Shown here: positions 51,594 to 59,818 of the stretch, one piece after another
How the letters are laid out: each line of letters begins with the position of its first letter
How positions within the stretch are numbered: position 1 is the stretch's first letter
Source of the DNA: Pseudonocardia sp. C8
Lineage (GTDB): Bacteria; Actinomycetota; Actinomycetes; Mycobacteriales; Pseudonocardiaceae
Reading direction: 5' to 3'
Assembly: GCF_014267175.1 (NCBI RefSeq)
Contig: NZ_JACMTR010000002.1
Coordinates: forward strand, 186,001-250,000
DNA length: 64,000 nt
Position numbers and translations under genes: made by a program
The notes under the pieces: model-generated
What the model saw: the letters and a program-made list of their open reading frames with translations, nothing else
The model's database searches: none
What the model was told of the DNA's origin: nothing

Positions 51594-52511
51594 GTGGAGC
51601 GTCGCCAGCTCGAGTACTTCCTCGCCGTCGTCGCACACGGCGGGTTCACCAGTGCCGCGCGCGCCCTGCACGTGTCCCAGCCGTCGCTCTCGCACGCGAT
51701 CGCCACCCTGGAGGGCGAGGTCGGAGGGCAGCTGTTCCACCGGCTCCCGCACGGCACCGAGCTCACCCCGGCGGGCGAAGCCCTGGTCCGCCCGGCCCGC
51801 CAGATCGCCCGGGACTTCGCGACGGCCTCCGCCTCGGTCCGCGAGGTGCTCGGCCTGGAGGGCGGCCACCTCGACATCGTGTCCCAGACCTCGCTCGCGG
51901 TCGATCCGCTCGCCGGGCTCGTCGCCGGGTTCCTGCGTGACCATCCCCGGGTGGCGGTGCGGATCAGCGACCCGGACCGTTCGACGGTCGAGCACCTGGT
52001 CCGGACCGGGCAGAGCGAGCTCGGTCTGCTGAACTCCACCCCCGCCGCGGCGGACCTCGACGGCGTCGACCTCCGCGAGCAGGAGCTCCAGCTGGTGCTC
52101 CCACCCGGGACGCGGGCCGGGACGGCGGGGCGGCCGGTCACGCACGAGGAGCTCGCCGCGCTCGAGTTCGTCACCACACCGGCCGGGACCAGCACCCGTG
52201 AGCTGCTGGAGGACACGGTGCGCGGCGCGGGGGCCCGGCCCCGGGTGGCCGTCGAGACCGCCCACCGGGCGATGCTCAGCCCGCTGGTGCTGGTCGGCGC
52301 GGGAGCCGCACTGCTGCCCCGCACGATGGCCGAGGACGCCGCGGCGAAGGGCGCCGTGGTCTGCGAGGTGGAACCCGCGCTGCGGGTCCGTGCCCGGCTG
52401 GTCTGGCGGCGCGGGCCGCTCTCGCCCGCGGCGGACCGGTTCGTCCGCCGGCTCGGTGGGGACGTCCGGAACGCCGAACCGGAATCCGGGACGGCACAGG
52501 AATCCCGATAG
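51594..52511 (+). CDS. LysR-family transcriptional regulator
   Basis: This 305-residue LTTR has an N-terminal winged helix (about 1-60; RRQLEYFLAVVAHGGFTSAARALHVSQPSLSHAIATLEGEVGGQLFHR) and a C-terminal substrate-binding domain (about 90-300). It is divergent from the FGE gene (203-bp gap) and upstream of the BCCT gene. Its target could be the sulfatase/FGE pair or the BCCT transporter. GTG 51594 gives the exact LysR N-terminus. The effector is unknown. Confidence 0.92.
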   Translation: MERRQLEYFLAVVAHGGFTSAARALHVSQPSLSHAIATLEGEVGGQLFHRLPHGTELTPAGEALVRPARQIARDFATASASVREVLGLEGGHLDIVSQTSLAVDPLAGLVAGFLRDHPRVAVRISDPDRSTVEHLVRTGQSELGLLNSTPAAADLDGVDLREQELQLVLPPGTRAGTAGRPVTHEELAALEFVTTPAGTSTRELLEDTVRGAGARPRVAVETAHRAMLSPLVLVGAGAALLPRTMAEDAAAKGAVVCEVEPALRVRARLVWRRGPLSPAADRFVRRLGGDVRNAEPESGTAQESR

Positions 52512-52752
52512 ACGTATTCTATCGCATTCATCGATATTTGCAGTACAGGATCAAGTGCGAAGTCGTTGACCGGGCCGGTGGCGTATGCCATCGTTTCTCG
52601 CGAGTTTTCGACAGGCGTCGTGTAATGCGGTCCGGTTTTCCGGCCGGGCGCGTGCCACCGGTGCGTGATCTCCTCGGAATGGCCGTCTGCGACAGTCGGC
52701 CGCATTTCGGACGGACCCGACTTCCGTGCAGTAGAAGACCGAGAGGCTGGCA
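52512..52752 (+). promoter_or_regulatory. BCCT gene upstream region, AT-enriched
   Basis: This 241-bp gap begins with an AT-rich patch (about 52513-52560, with TATTCTATCGC and CATCGATATTTGC) that is a probable promoter or operator region. AGAGGCTGGCA lies just before ATG 52753. I see no copy of the 42-bp element here. Confidence 0.4.
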
Positions 52753-54381
52753 ATGAAGGCATCCCTGGGTCGTATCGATCCGATAGTCTTCTGGACGTCC
52801 GCGGCGATGATCGCGTTCTTCGTGGTCTGGGGCCTGGTCGCCCCGGAGAACCTCGGCGCCGTGATGTCGGCCGCGTTGTCCTGGATCATCGGCCACTTCG
52901 GCTGGGCGTTCGTCCTGGTGGCGCTCGGCGGCCTGCTGCTCTGCATCGTGCTGGCCCTGCATCCGATCGGCCGTGTCCGCCTCGGCCCGGACGACTCCCG
53001 CCCGCAGTTCCGGACGTTCTCCTGGGTGTCGATGATGTTCGCCGCCGGCCTCGGCGCCGGCCTGCTGTTCTACGGCACCGCCGAGCCGATCTCGCACTGG
53101 TCGGCGCCGCCGCACGGGCTGGCCGAGCCGCAGAGCGACGAAGCGGTGAAGATCGCGATGCAGTACACCTACTTCCACTGGGGATTCAACGGCTGGGCGT
53201 TGTACGCCGTGATGGGCGGGGCGATGGCCTACTTCGCCTACCGCAAGGGCACGCCGATCCTGGTCAGCGCCACGTTCACGCCGCTGCTGGGGCCCGACGC
53301 CCACAAACGGCCGCTCGGCCGCGTGATCGACTCGTTGGCGATCATCGCGACCCTGTTCGGTACCGCGACCGCGCTGGGACTCAACGGGCTGCAGCTGAAC
53401 AGCGGCCTGCAGTACCTGTTCGGCGTCCCGAAGACCAACGGCATCACCGTCACGATCATCGTCCTGGTCACCGCGATGTTCCTGATCTCCGCCACCACCG
53501 GGGTCGAGCGGGGCGTGCAGTTCCTGGCCGACCTGGGGGCCGTCGCGACCGTCGCGGTGTTCCTGTTCTTCCTGTTCCTCGGCGGCGCCACGGTGCTGGC
53601 CGTCTCGCAGGGCATCGAGACCATCGGCACCTACATCCTCGAGGTCATCCCGATGTCGCTGCGGACCGGTGTCGGCGACGAGAAGTGGATGGCCTCGTGG
53701 ACCATCTTCTACTGGGCCTGGTGGATCTCCTGGGCGCCGTTCGTCGGCATGTTCGTGGCCCGCATCTCGCGCGGCCGCACCATCCGCGAGTTCGTGCTCG
53801 GCGTGGCCGCGGCTCCGACCGGGTTCGGCTTCGTCTGGTTCGCCATCGTCGGCGTCACCGGCATCGAGCTGCAGCGCTCCGGCCGGGCGGACCTGCTGGC
53901 CGTGGTGGACACTCCCGAGCTGTCGCTGTTCCGGGCCCTGGACGCGCTGCCACTGGCGACGATCGCCTCCGTGGTGTGCGTGCTGCTGATCGCGCTGTTC
54001 TTCATCAGCGGCGCGGACGCGGCCTCGATCGTGATGGCCACCATGGCCTCGCGGGGCGCGGTGGTGCCGCCGCGCTTCGTGGTGCTGGTGCTCGGCATCC
54101 TGATGGGTGCCATCGCGTGCGCGATGCTGCTGGTCGGTGGGCTGAGCGCGCTGCAGCAGGCCGCCGTGCTCGGCTCGGTGCCGTTCACGGCGGTGATCGT
54201 GGGCGTCGCCTGGTGCTGGATCGCGGCGCTGCGGGCGGAGACCGTGCCGCGACGGACCGGCCCGTCGGAACTGCTGGACGCGTCGCGGCTGCGGGGTGCG
54301 CGGCGGTCGGCCGTGCCCTGGCAGACCGCGGCCGGTGACCCGGACGGTGTGGTCGCCGAATCCGGACGTGAGGCGTCATGA
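52753..54381 (+). CDS. BCCT-family betaine/carnitine/choline transporter
   Basis: This 542-residue transporter of about 12 segments imports quaternary ammonium compounds. The BCCT signature segments are WVSMMFAAGLGAGLLFYGTAEPISHW, FHWGFNGWALYAVMGGAMAYFAYR and the highly conserved FYWAWWISWAPFVGMFVARISRGRTIREF (segment 8 and loop, with the substrate-cage Trp). ISGADAASIVMATMAS follows. A short C-terminal tail (about 40 residues) may sense osmotic state. The stop overlaps the next gene (ATGA), coupling it to an osmoprotectant-binding lipoprotein. Confidence 0.95.
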   Translation: MKASLGRIDPIVFWTSAAMIAFFVVWGLVAPENLGAVMSAALSWIIGHFGWAFVLVALGGLLLCIVLALHPIGRVRLGPDDSRPQFRTFSWVSMMFAAGLGAGLLFYGTAEPISHWSAPPHGLAEPQSDEAVKIAMQYTYFHWGFNGWALYAVMGGAMAYFAYRKGTPILVSATFTPLLGPDAHKRPLGRVIDSLAIIATLFGTATALGLNGLQLNSGLQYLFGVPKTNGITVTIIVLVTAMFLISATTGVERGVQFLADLGAVATVAVFLFFLFLGGATVLAVSQGIETIGTYILEVIPMSLRTGVGDEKWMASWTIFYWAWWISWAPFVGMFVARISRGRTIREFVLGVAAAPTGFGFVWFAIVGVTGIELQRSGRADLLAVVDTPELSLFRALDALPLATIASVVCVLLIALFFISGADAASIVMATMASRGAVVPPRFVVLVLGILMGAIACAMLLVGGLSALQQAAVLGSVPFTAVIVGVAWCWIAALRAETVPRRTGPSELLDASRLRGARRSAVPWQTAAGDPDGVVAESGREAS

Positions 54382-55313
54382 ACACGCCGCGCCGGCTCGC
54401 GGCGGCGGCGGCAGTCGTGTGCACGCTGGTCATGGCCGTGGCCTGCGGCACGCCGGTCGAGGGCAGCGGCGCGTCACAGCAACCGCAGGGTGCCGCCCTC
54501 CGGATCACGCTGGGCACCCAGGCGTTCCCGGAGGCCAGGATCCTCGGTGAGCTGTGGCGCCAGGCGCTCGCCGTCAACGGCTACACCGTCGACCTGAAGA
54601 AGGGAATCGGCCCGGCAGCCGACCTGGACCGCATGCTGCAGCACGGCGAGATCGACGGGCACGTCGCCTACACCGGCACCGTGCTGTCGATCGTCGCCCG
54701 GCAGCCGGTGTCCGGACTGGACCCGCAGGCGACCTACGAGAATGCGCGTGAGTTCTACGCCGGGCGCAACATGGCCATGAGCGCCATGACGCCGTTCGAG
54801 AACAAGGACGCCATCGCCACCACCCGCACCTTCGCCCAGACCCACCGGCTGCGGTCGCTCGCGGACCTGGCGACGTTGCCCGGGTTCCGGCTGGCCGCCC
54901 GTCCGGAGTTCGACGGCCTGTACCTGGGGACCACGGGCCTGGCCGAGGTGTACGGGGTCACGCCGGCGAGCTTCGTCCCGGTGCCGGTCGGACAGCAGTA
55001 CGCCGCGCTGGACGGTGGCAGGGCGGACGCGGTCAACGCGTTCACCACCGACCCGCAGCTGCGTTCCGGGGACTACACCGTGCTCGCCGACCCGGAGCTG
55101 CTGTTCGGCTCGCAGAACGCGGTGCTGACGGTCGACGCGGGGAAGCTGGAGGTGGTGGGGGAGGAGCGGTTCCTGGCCGTGGTCGGCGCGGTGAACGCGC
55201 GGCTGGACCAGGAGACGATCATCGACCTGAACTCCCGGGTCACCGACGGTCGGTCCGATGTGGATGTTTCTCGCCAGTTCCTGCGCGACCAGGGCCTGCT
55301 GACACCGCAGTAG
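54378..55313 (+). CDS. glycine-betaine/osmoprotectant-binding lipoprotein (OpuAC/ProX/OsmF type)
   Basis: This 311-residue protein has a signal peptide ending in a lipobox-like MAVAC (Cys23). It resembles periplasmic-binding proteins of ABC osmoprotectant systems: LRITLGTQAFPEARILGELWRQALAVNGYTVDLK, HGEIDGHVAYTGTVLS, and RADAVNAFTTDPQLRSGDYTVLAD, then FGSQNAVLTVD. No ABC permease or ATPase gene is nearby. It overlaps the BCCT stop by 4 nt (ATGA), an unusual pairing because BCCT carriers do not need a binding protein. Confidence 0.88.
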   Translation: MNTPRRLAAAAAVVCTLVMAVACGTPVEGSGASQQPQGAALRITLGTQAFPEARILGELWRQALAVNGYTVDLKKGIGPAADLDRMLQHGEIDGHVAYTGTVLSIVARQPVSGLDPQATYENAREFYAGRNMAMSAMTPFENKDAIATTRTFAQTHRLRSLADLATLPGFRLAARPEFDGLYLGTTGLAEVYGVTPASFVPVPVGQQYAALDGGRADAVNAFTTDPQLRSGDYTVLADPELLFGSQNAVLTVDAGKLEVVGEERFLAVVGAVNARLDQETIIDLNSRVTDGRSDVDVSRQFLRDQGLLTPQ

Positions 55314-55345
55314 CCGGGTACCGGCTGAGACCACGAGGAGGACCG

Positions 55346-55864
55346 ATGCCCCACCGTCACGACCCGCTCGAAGGTGTGACCGACCTGTTCACCGAGCTCC
55401 ACCGGCTCCGGGAGATGGGGTCGCGCGGACGCGAGAAGCTCCAGGAGGAAGGGGAGCGCACCCACGCCAGCGCATGGGTGCCGACCACCGACATATTCGC
55501 CGTCGACGGCCGGCTGGTGATCAGGATCGAGCTGGCCGGGGTCGAGCCCGACGACGTGGACCTCCGCTTCGACAACGGGGTGCTCACCGTGTCCGGGGCC
55601 CGCGCGCTGGACTTCGGGGACGAGCCCACGCTCTACGTCCGGGAACGCTGCTACGGCGAGTTCCGGCGGTCGATCACGCTGCCCGGCGGTACCCGGCGCG
55701 AGCAGATCGACGCCGAGTTCGGCAACGGCCTGGTGGAGATCGTCGTCGAGGGCATCGGCCAGCAGTCGGACGCCACGCGCATCGAGCTGAGCGACCGGTC
55801 CGACGCGGCGGCGAAGCGGCCCCGGCGTTCCCGGATCCGGCCCCGGAGCTCTCGCGGCGACTGA
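55346..55864 (+). CDS. Hsp20/alpha-crystallin small heat-shock protein
   Basis: This 172-residue protein has an alpha-crystallin domain (about 48-135): VPTTDIFAVDGRLVIRIELAGVEPDDVDLRFDNGVLTVSG, then YGEFRRSITLPGGTRREQIDAEFGNGLVEIVV. A charged N-arm and a basic C-terminal tail (AAAKRPRRSRIRPRSSRG) flank it. ATG 55346 follows CACGAGGAGG. It lies 32 nt after the binding-protein gene in the same direction and could be part of the osmoprotectant operon, linking protein protection to osmotic stress. Confidence 0.9.
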   Translation: MPHRHDPLEGVTDLFTELHRLREMGSRGREKLQEEGERTHASAWVPTTDIFAVDGRLVIRIELAGVEPDDVDLRFDNGVLTVSGARALDFGDEPTLYVRERCYGEFRRSITLPGGTRREQIDAEFGNGLVEIVVEGIGQQSDATRIELSDRSDAAAKRPRRSRIRPRSSRGD

Positions 55865-55941
55865 GGCGGCCGCCGCCACGACCGTCCTCGCGCCGGGCCG
55901 CGACCCTCGCGGTGCCGGCCGGCTGGGGCCGGCGACGGCGC

Positions 55942-56517
55942 TCACGGCCCGGACAGCGCCCGCCGGGCCAGCTCCTCGATCTGTGCCCGGGTCGGCTTCG
56001 GGTCCGCGAGCGAGGCCTGCAGCACGAACCCGCAGAACAGGGCCGCGAACAGCCGGCCGGTGAGCGGGTCCGTCCGGGACCCGAAGATCTCGACGAGCGC
56101 CTCGTCCCACATCGCGGCGGCCGGGCGCAGGAACTCCCGGTGCAGCGCCGCGACGTACAGGTCGTACTCGGCGGTCGTGGCGCGGTGCCGCTCGTCGAGC
56201 TGGTCGGCGACCAGGCGGGCCCACTCGGCGGCGAAGTCGGCACCGTCGGGCAGGCCGTCGGCCCACTCGCGCAGCTGCTCGGTGTTACGCCGGGCCGCCT
56301 CGCTCATCGCGACCTGGAGCAGGTCCTCGAGGGTGTTGAAGTGGTAGGTCGTCGACCCGACCGGCACGCCGGCGACCTTCGCGACGGCCCGGTGGGTCAG
56401 CCCGGGAATGCCGTGCTCGCTGACCACCTGGATCGCCGCGTCGGCGATTCGGTCCCGCCGTCCGGGGTCGTTCGGACCGCGCGTCCTGCGTCGGGCCGTG
56501 TCCGTACCTGCCGCCAT
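55942..56517 (-). CDS. TetR-family regulator, BetI-like
   Basis: This 191-residue TetR protein has an N-terminal HTH (about 20-70; RIADAAIQVVSEHGIPGLTHRAVAKVAGVPVGSTTYHFNTLEDLL) and an all-helical ligand domain. It is divergent from betB, with betA downstream, so a BetI-like choline-responsive repressor is the natural inference. It is an equally good candidate for binding the 42-bp element before betB and the Rieske gene. ATG 56517 follows GGGGAGGAG on the minus strand. Confidence 0.85.
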   Translation of the reverse strand: MAAGTDTARRRTRGPNDPGRRDRIADAAIQVVSEHGIPGLTHRAVAKVAGVPVGSTTYHFNTLEDLLQVAMSEAARRNTEQLREWADGLPDGADFAAEWARLVADQLDERHRATTAEYDLYVAALHREFLRPAAAMWDEALVEIFGSRTDPLTGRLFAALFCGFVLQASLADPKPTRAQIEELARRALSGP

Positions 56518-56621
56518 CGGACTCCTCCCCCCGGGTGCCTGTCCTGATCGTCCCACGTCGTGTGCCGACGTCCGGTCCGGGAGGGCGCGCCCGAGCGCGG
56601 TCTGACTCCCGTCCCGGTCCG

Positions 56622-56663
56622 TCTATGGACATCCGTCCACAGTTAGTGTACTCCTGTACACAC
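56622..56663 (+). promoter_or_regulatory. 42-bp shared regulatory element, betB copy
   Basis: It contains TGGAC-ATCC-GTCCA (56626-56639) and GTGTAC-TCCT-GTACAC (56646-56661). It is 39/42 identical to the complement of 47744-47785. It ends 26 nt before the betB ATG; TAGTGT at 56645-56650 may be the -10, so a bound repressor would occlude the promoter. Confidence 0.88.
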
Positions 56664-56689
56664 TTTCGACCGCCGACGCGGAGGATGCG

Positions 56690-58153
56690 ATGAAGGAGCT
56701 CCACATCGACGGGGCATGGACCGAGCCGGTCCACCCGGCCGAGCTCGACGTGCTCAACCCCTACGACGCCTCGGTGCTGCGCGCCGTCGCCGTCGCGGGC
56801 CCGCAGGACGTGGATCTCGCCGTCGACGCCGCCCGCCGGGCGTTCGAGGGGCCCTGGCGCAGCACGCCGGCGACCGCGCGCGGCGGGCTGCTGCGCCGGA
56901 TCGCCGATCTCCTGGTCCGCGACCGGGAGGAGATCGCGCGCCTCGAGTCGCTGGACACCGGCAAGACCCTGGAGGAGGGCCGGATCGACGTCGACGACGT
57001 CACCGCCGTCTTCCGCTACTACGCCGACATGGCCGGCAAGGACCACGGCCGGATGGTCGACGCGGGCAGCCCCGACGTCGTCAGCCGGGTCGTGCACGAG
57101 CCGGTCGGCGTGTGCGCGCTGATCGCGCCCTGGAACTACCCGCTGCTGCAGATGTCCTGGAAGGTCGCGCCCGCGCTGGCCGCCGGGAACACCGTCGTGA
57201 TGAAGCCGAGCGAGCTCACGCCACTCACCACGATCGCGCTCACCGAGCTGATCCAGGAGGCCGGCGCGCCCGACGGCGTGGTCAACCTGCTGCTCGGCCC
57301 GGGCACCGTCGGCGCGGCGATGGTCGAGCACCCGGGCGTCGACCTCATCTCCTTCACCGGCGGCCTGGCCACCGGCGAGAAGATCATGGCCGGGGCCGCG
57401 CGGGGCGTGCGCCGGGTGGCCCTCGAGCTGGGCGGCAAGAACCCGAACGTCGTCTTCGACGACGCCGACTTCTCCGCTGCGGTGGACAACGCGCTCGCCG
57501 CGGCCTTCTTCCACTCCGGACAGGTCTGCTCGGCCGGCGCCCGGCTCGTCGTGCAGGACACGGTCCACGACCGGTTCGTCGCCGAGCTCGCCCGCCGCGC
57601 GGACCGGATCCGGCTCGGCAACGGCCTGGCCGAGGGCACCGAGGTCGGCCCGCTGGTGTCCGCGGCGCACCGCGAGAAGGTCGAGGCGTTCATCCGGACC
57701 ACGCTGGACGAGGGAGCCACGCTCGTCACCGGCGGGAACCGGCCGGACGACCCGGAGCTGGCGCACGGCTTCTACCTGCGCCCGACCGTGCTCGGCGACT
57801 GCGACCGCACGATGACCGCGGTCCGCGAGGAGGTCTTCGGCCCGGTCGTCACCGTCGAGCGGTTCCACACCGAGGACGAGGCGGTCGCGATCGCCAACGA
57901 CACCGACTACGGCCTGGCCGGCGCGGTCTGGACCGGTGACGCGTCCCGGGCGCAGCGGGTCGCCGGCCGGCTCCGGCACGGCACCGTCTGGATCAACGAC
58001 TACCACCCGTACCTGCCGCAGGCCGAGTGGGGCGGGTTCGGCCGGTCCGGCGTGGGCCGCGAGCTCGGCGAGCACGGCCTCGCCGAGTACCAGGAGACCA
58101 AGCACATCTACCAGAACCTCGCCCCCGCTCCCACCGGCTGGTTCCGGGGCTGA
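56690..58153 (+). CDS. betB: betaine-aldehyde dehydrogenase
   Basis: This 487-residue NAD(P)-dependent aldehyde dehydrogenase oxidises betaine aldehyde to glycine betaine. It has VGVCALIAPWNYPLLQMSWKVAPALAAGNTVVMKPSE (cofactor and oxyanion Asn), SFTGGLATGEKIM, catalytic Glu in VALELGGKNP and Cys280 in HSGQVCSAGARLVVQ. EEVFGPVVTVERF and WGGFGRSGVGRELGEHGLAEYQETKHIY at the C-terminus are typical of the BetB/GbsA group. The order tetR(-)/betB-APC-betA supports the substrate, since the sequence family alone is broad. Confidence 0.9.
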   Translation: MKELHIDGAWTEPVHPAELDVLNPYDASVLRAVAVAGPQDVDLAVDAARRAFEGPWRSTPATARGGLLRRIADLLVRDREEIARLESLDTGKTLEEGRIDVDDVTAVFRYYADMAGKDHGRMVDAGSPDVVSRVVHEPVGVCALIAPWNYPLLQMSWKVAPALAAGNTVVMKPSELTPLTTIALTELIQEAGAPDGVVNLLLGPGTVGAAMVEHPGVDLISFTGGLATGEKIMAGAARGVRRVALELGGKNPNVVFDDADFSAAVDNALAAAFFHSGQVCSAGARLVVQDTVHDRFVAELARRADRIRLGNGLAEGTEVGPLVSAAHREKVEAFIRTTLDEGATLVTGGNRPDDPELAHGFYLRPTVLGDCDRTMTAVREEVFGPVVTVERFHTEDEAVAIANDTDYGLAGAVWTGDASRAQRVAGRLRHGTVWINDYHPYLPQAEWGGFGRSGVGRELGEHGLAEYQETKHIYQNLAPAPTGWFRG

Positions 58154-58234
58154 GGCAGGGACGAGCACTCCCGACCGGGGCCGCACGGCCCACCCACCCC
58201 ACGGTCCAACGGCGGGCCGTCAGGAGGTCACACG

Positions 58235-59788
58235 ATGAGCACGATCGAGCGCGGCGGCGCGGACGCGGCGTCCGCGCAGAGCCAGGACTCCGACCACGGG
58301 CTCGCCGAGTTCGGCTACGGCGCGACCCTGGAGCGGAGCATCGGCAAGTTCGCCAGCTTCGCGGCGGGCGTCAGCTACATCTCCATCCTCACCGGCACGT
58401 TCCAGCTGTTCTACTTCGGATTCGGCAGCGGCGGCCCCGCCTACTGGTGGTCGTGGCCCGCGGTGTTCGTCGGCCAGTTCATGGTCGCGCTGTGCTTCGC
58501 CGAGCTGGCCGCGAACTACCCGGTCGCGGGCTCGGTCTACAACTGGGCCAAGCGCCTGGCCGGGCCCACGGTGTCGTGGCTGGCCGGCTGGATGATGTTC
58601 ACGGCGTCGGTGGTGACCCTGGCCGCGGTGGTGCTCGCGGTCCAGGTGACCCTGCCCAAGATCTGGCCGGGCTTCCAGCTGTGGGGCGACGGCACCGGGC
58701 CGCTCGACTTCGGGATCAGCGCGGTCGCCTGGGGTGCGCTGCTGATCCTCTTCACCACGCTGGTGAACGCCTTCGGGGTCGGGCTGATGGCCAAGATCAA
58801 CAGCGTCGGCGTGTTCATCGAGCTCGTCGCGGCCGTCCTGCTGATCGGCGCGCTGGCCTGGAACGCCGTCCACCCGCCGACGGTGCTGTTCGAGACCAAC
58901 GGCCTCGGTGACGGCGTCTCCGGCGGCTACCTCGGAGCGTTCGTGCTGGCCTCGATCGCCTCGGCGTACGTGATGTACGGCTTCGACACCGCCAGCTCGC
59001 TCGGCGAGGAGACCGTCGACCCGCGCCGCACCGCGCCGACCGCGATCCTGCGCGCCGTGACCGCCTCCTTCGTGATCGGCGGGCTCATCCTGCTGTTCGG
59101 GATCCTCGCCGCCCCCGACCTCGCCGACCCGGAGCTCGGCACCAGCTCGGGCGGCCTGCAGCTGATCGTCCTGCAGGTGCTCGGCGGCCCGATGGGCATC
59201 GTGTTCCTGCTCGCGATCCTGGTGGCCGTCGTCGTGTGCGCGCTGGCGGTCCACACCGCCGGGATCCGGCTGATGTTCGCGATGGCCCGCGACAACGCCC
59301 TGCCGGGCGGCCGGGTCCTCGCCCGGATCCACCCCCGGTTCAAGACCCCGGTCGTGCCGGCCGTGGTGATCGGGGTCGTGGCCACCGCCATCCTGGTCGT
59401 CAACATCGGCACCCCGGAGATCTTCACCGCGGTCACCAGCGTCGCCGTGATCATGATCTACCTGGCGTACCTGCTGGTCACCGTGCCGCTGCTGGTGAAG
59501 CGCCTGCGCGGGCAGTGGCCGCGCCCGGACCGCCCGCGCGGGTTCTTCACCCTCGGGCGCTGGGGGCTGCCGGTCAACCTGGTCGCCGTCGTGTGGGGTG
59601 CCGCGATGGCGCTGAACCTCGCCTGGCCGCGTGAGGACGTCTACGGCTCCGGCGTGCTGCGCTGGATCGCGTTCCTGTTCATCGGCGCGGTCGCCGTGGC
59701 CGGCCTGGTGTGGTTCCGGCTCAAGGGCCGCCACCAGCTCGGGACCCTGCCCGAGCACGCGGCGCCGAACCCGGCCGACGTGCCCTGA
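58235..59788 (+). CDS. APC-superfamily amino acid/choline permease
   Basis: This 517-residue permease of about 12 segments belongs to the amino acid-polyamine-choline superfamily. FGYGATLERSIGKFASFAAGVSYISILTGTFQLF and the loop AELAANYPVAGSVYNWAKRLAGP resemble the eukaryotic-type amino acid/choline (ACT) branch. YGFDTASSLGEETVDPRRTAPTAI follows. Placement between betB and betA suggests choline or a related amine as cargo; this is inferred from context only. It lies 81 nt after betB, with CAGGAGGTCACACG before ATG 58235. Confidence 0.85.
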   Translation: MSTIERGGADAASAQSQDSDHGLAEFGYGATLERSIGKFASFAAGVSYISILTGTFQLFYFGFGSGGPAYWWSWPAVFVGQFMVALCFAELAANYPVAGSVYNWAKRLAGPTVSWLAGWMMFTASVVTLAAVVLAVQVTLPKIWPGFQLWGDGTGPLDFGISAVAWGALLILFTTLVNAFGVGLMAKINSVGVFIELVAAVLLIGALAWNAVHPPTVLFETNGLGDGVSGGYLGAFVLASIASAYVMYGFDTASSLGEETVDPRRTAPTAILRAVTASFVIGGLILLFGILAAPDLADPELGTSSGGLQLIVLQVLGGPMGIVFLLAILVAVVVCALAVHTAGIRLMFAMARDNALPGGRVLARIHPRFKTPVVPAVVIGVVATAILVVNIGTPEIFTAVTSVAVIMIYLAYLLVTVPLLVKRLRGQWPRPDRPRGFFTLGRWGLPVNLVAVVWGAAMALNLAWPREDVYGSGVLRWIAFLFIGAVAVAGLVWFRLKGRHQLGTLPEHAAPNPADVP

Positions 59789-59818
59789 CATCCCATCCAT
59801 CCACTTCCTGGAGCAGAC

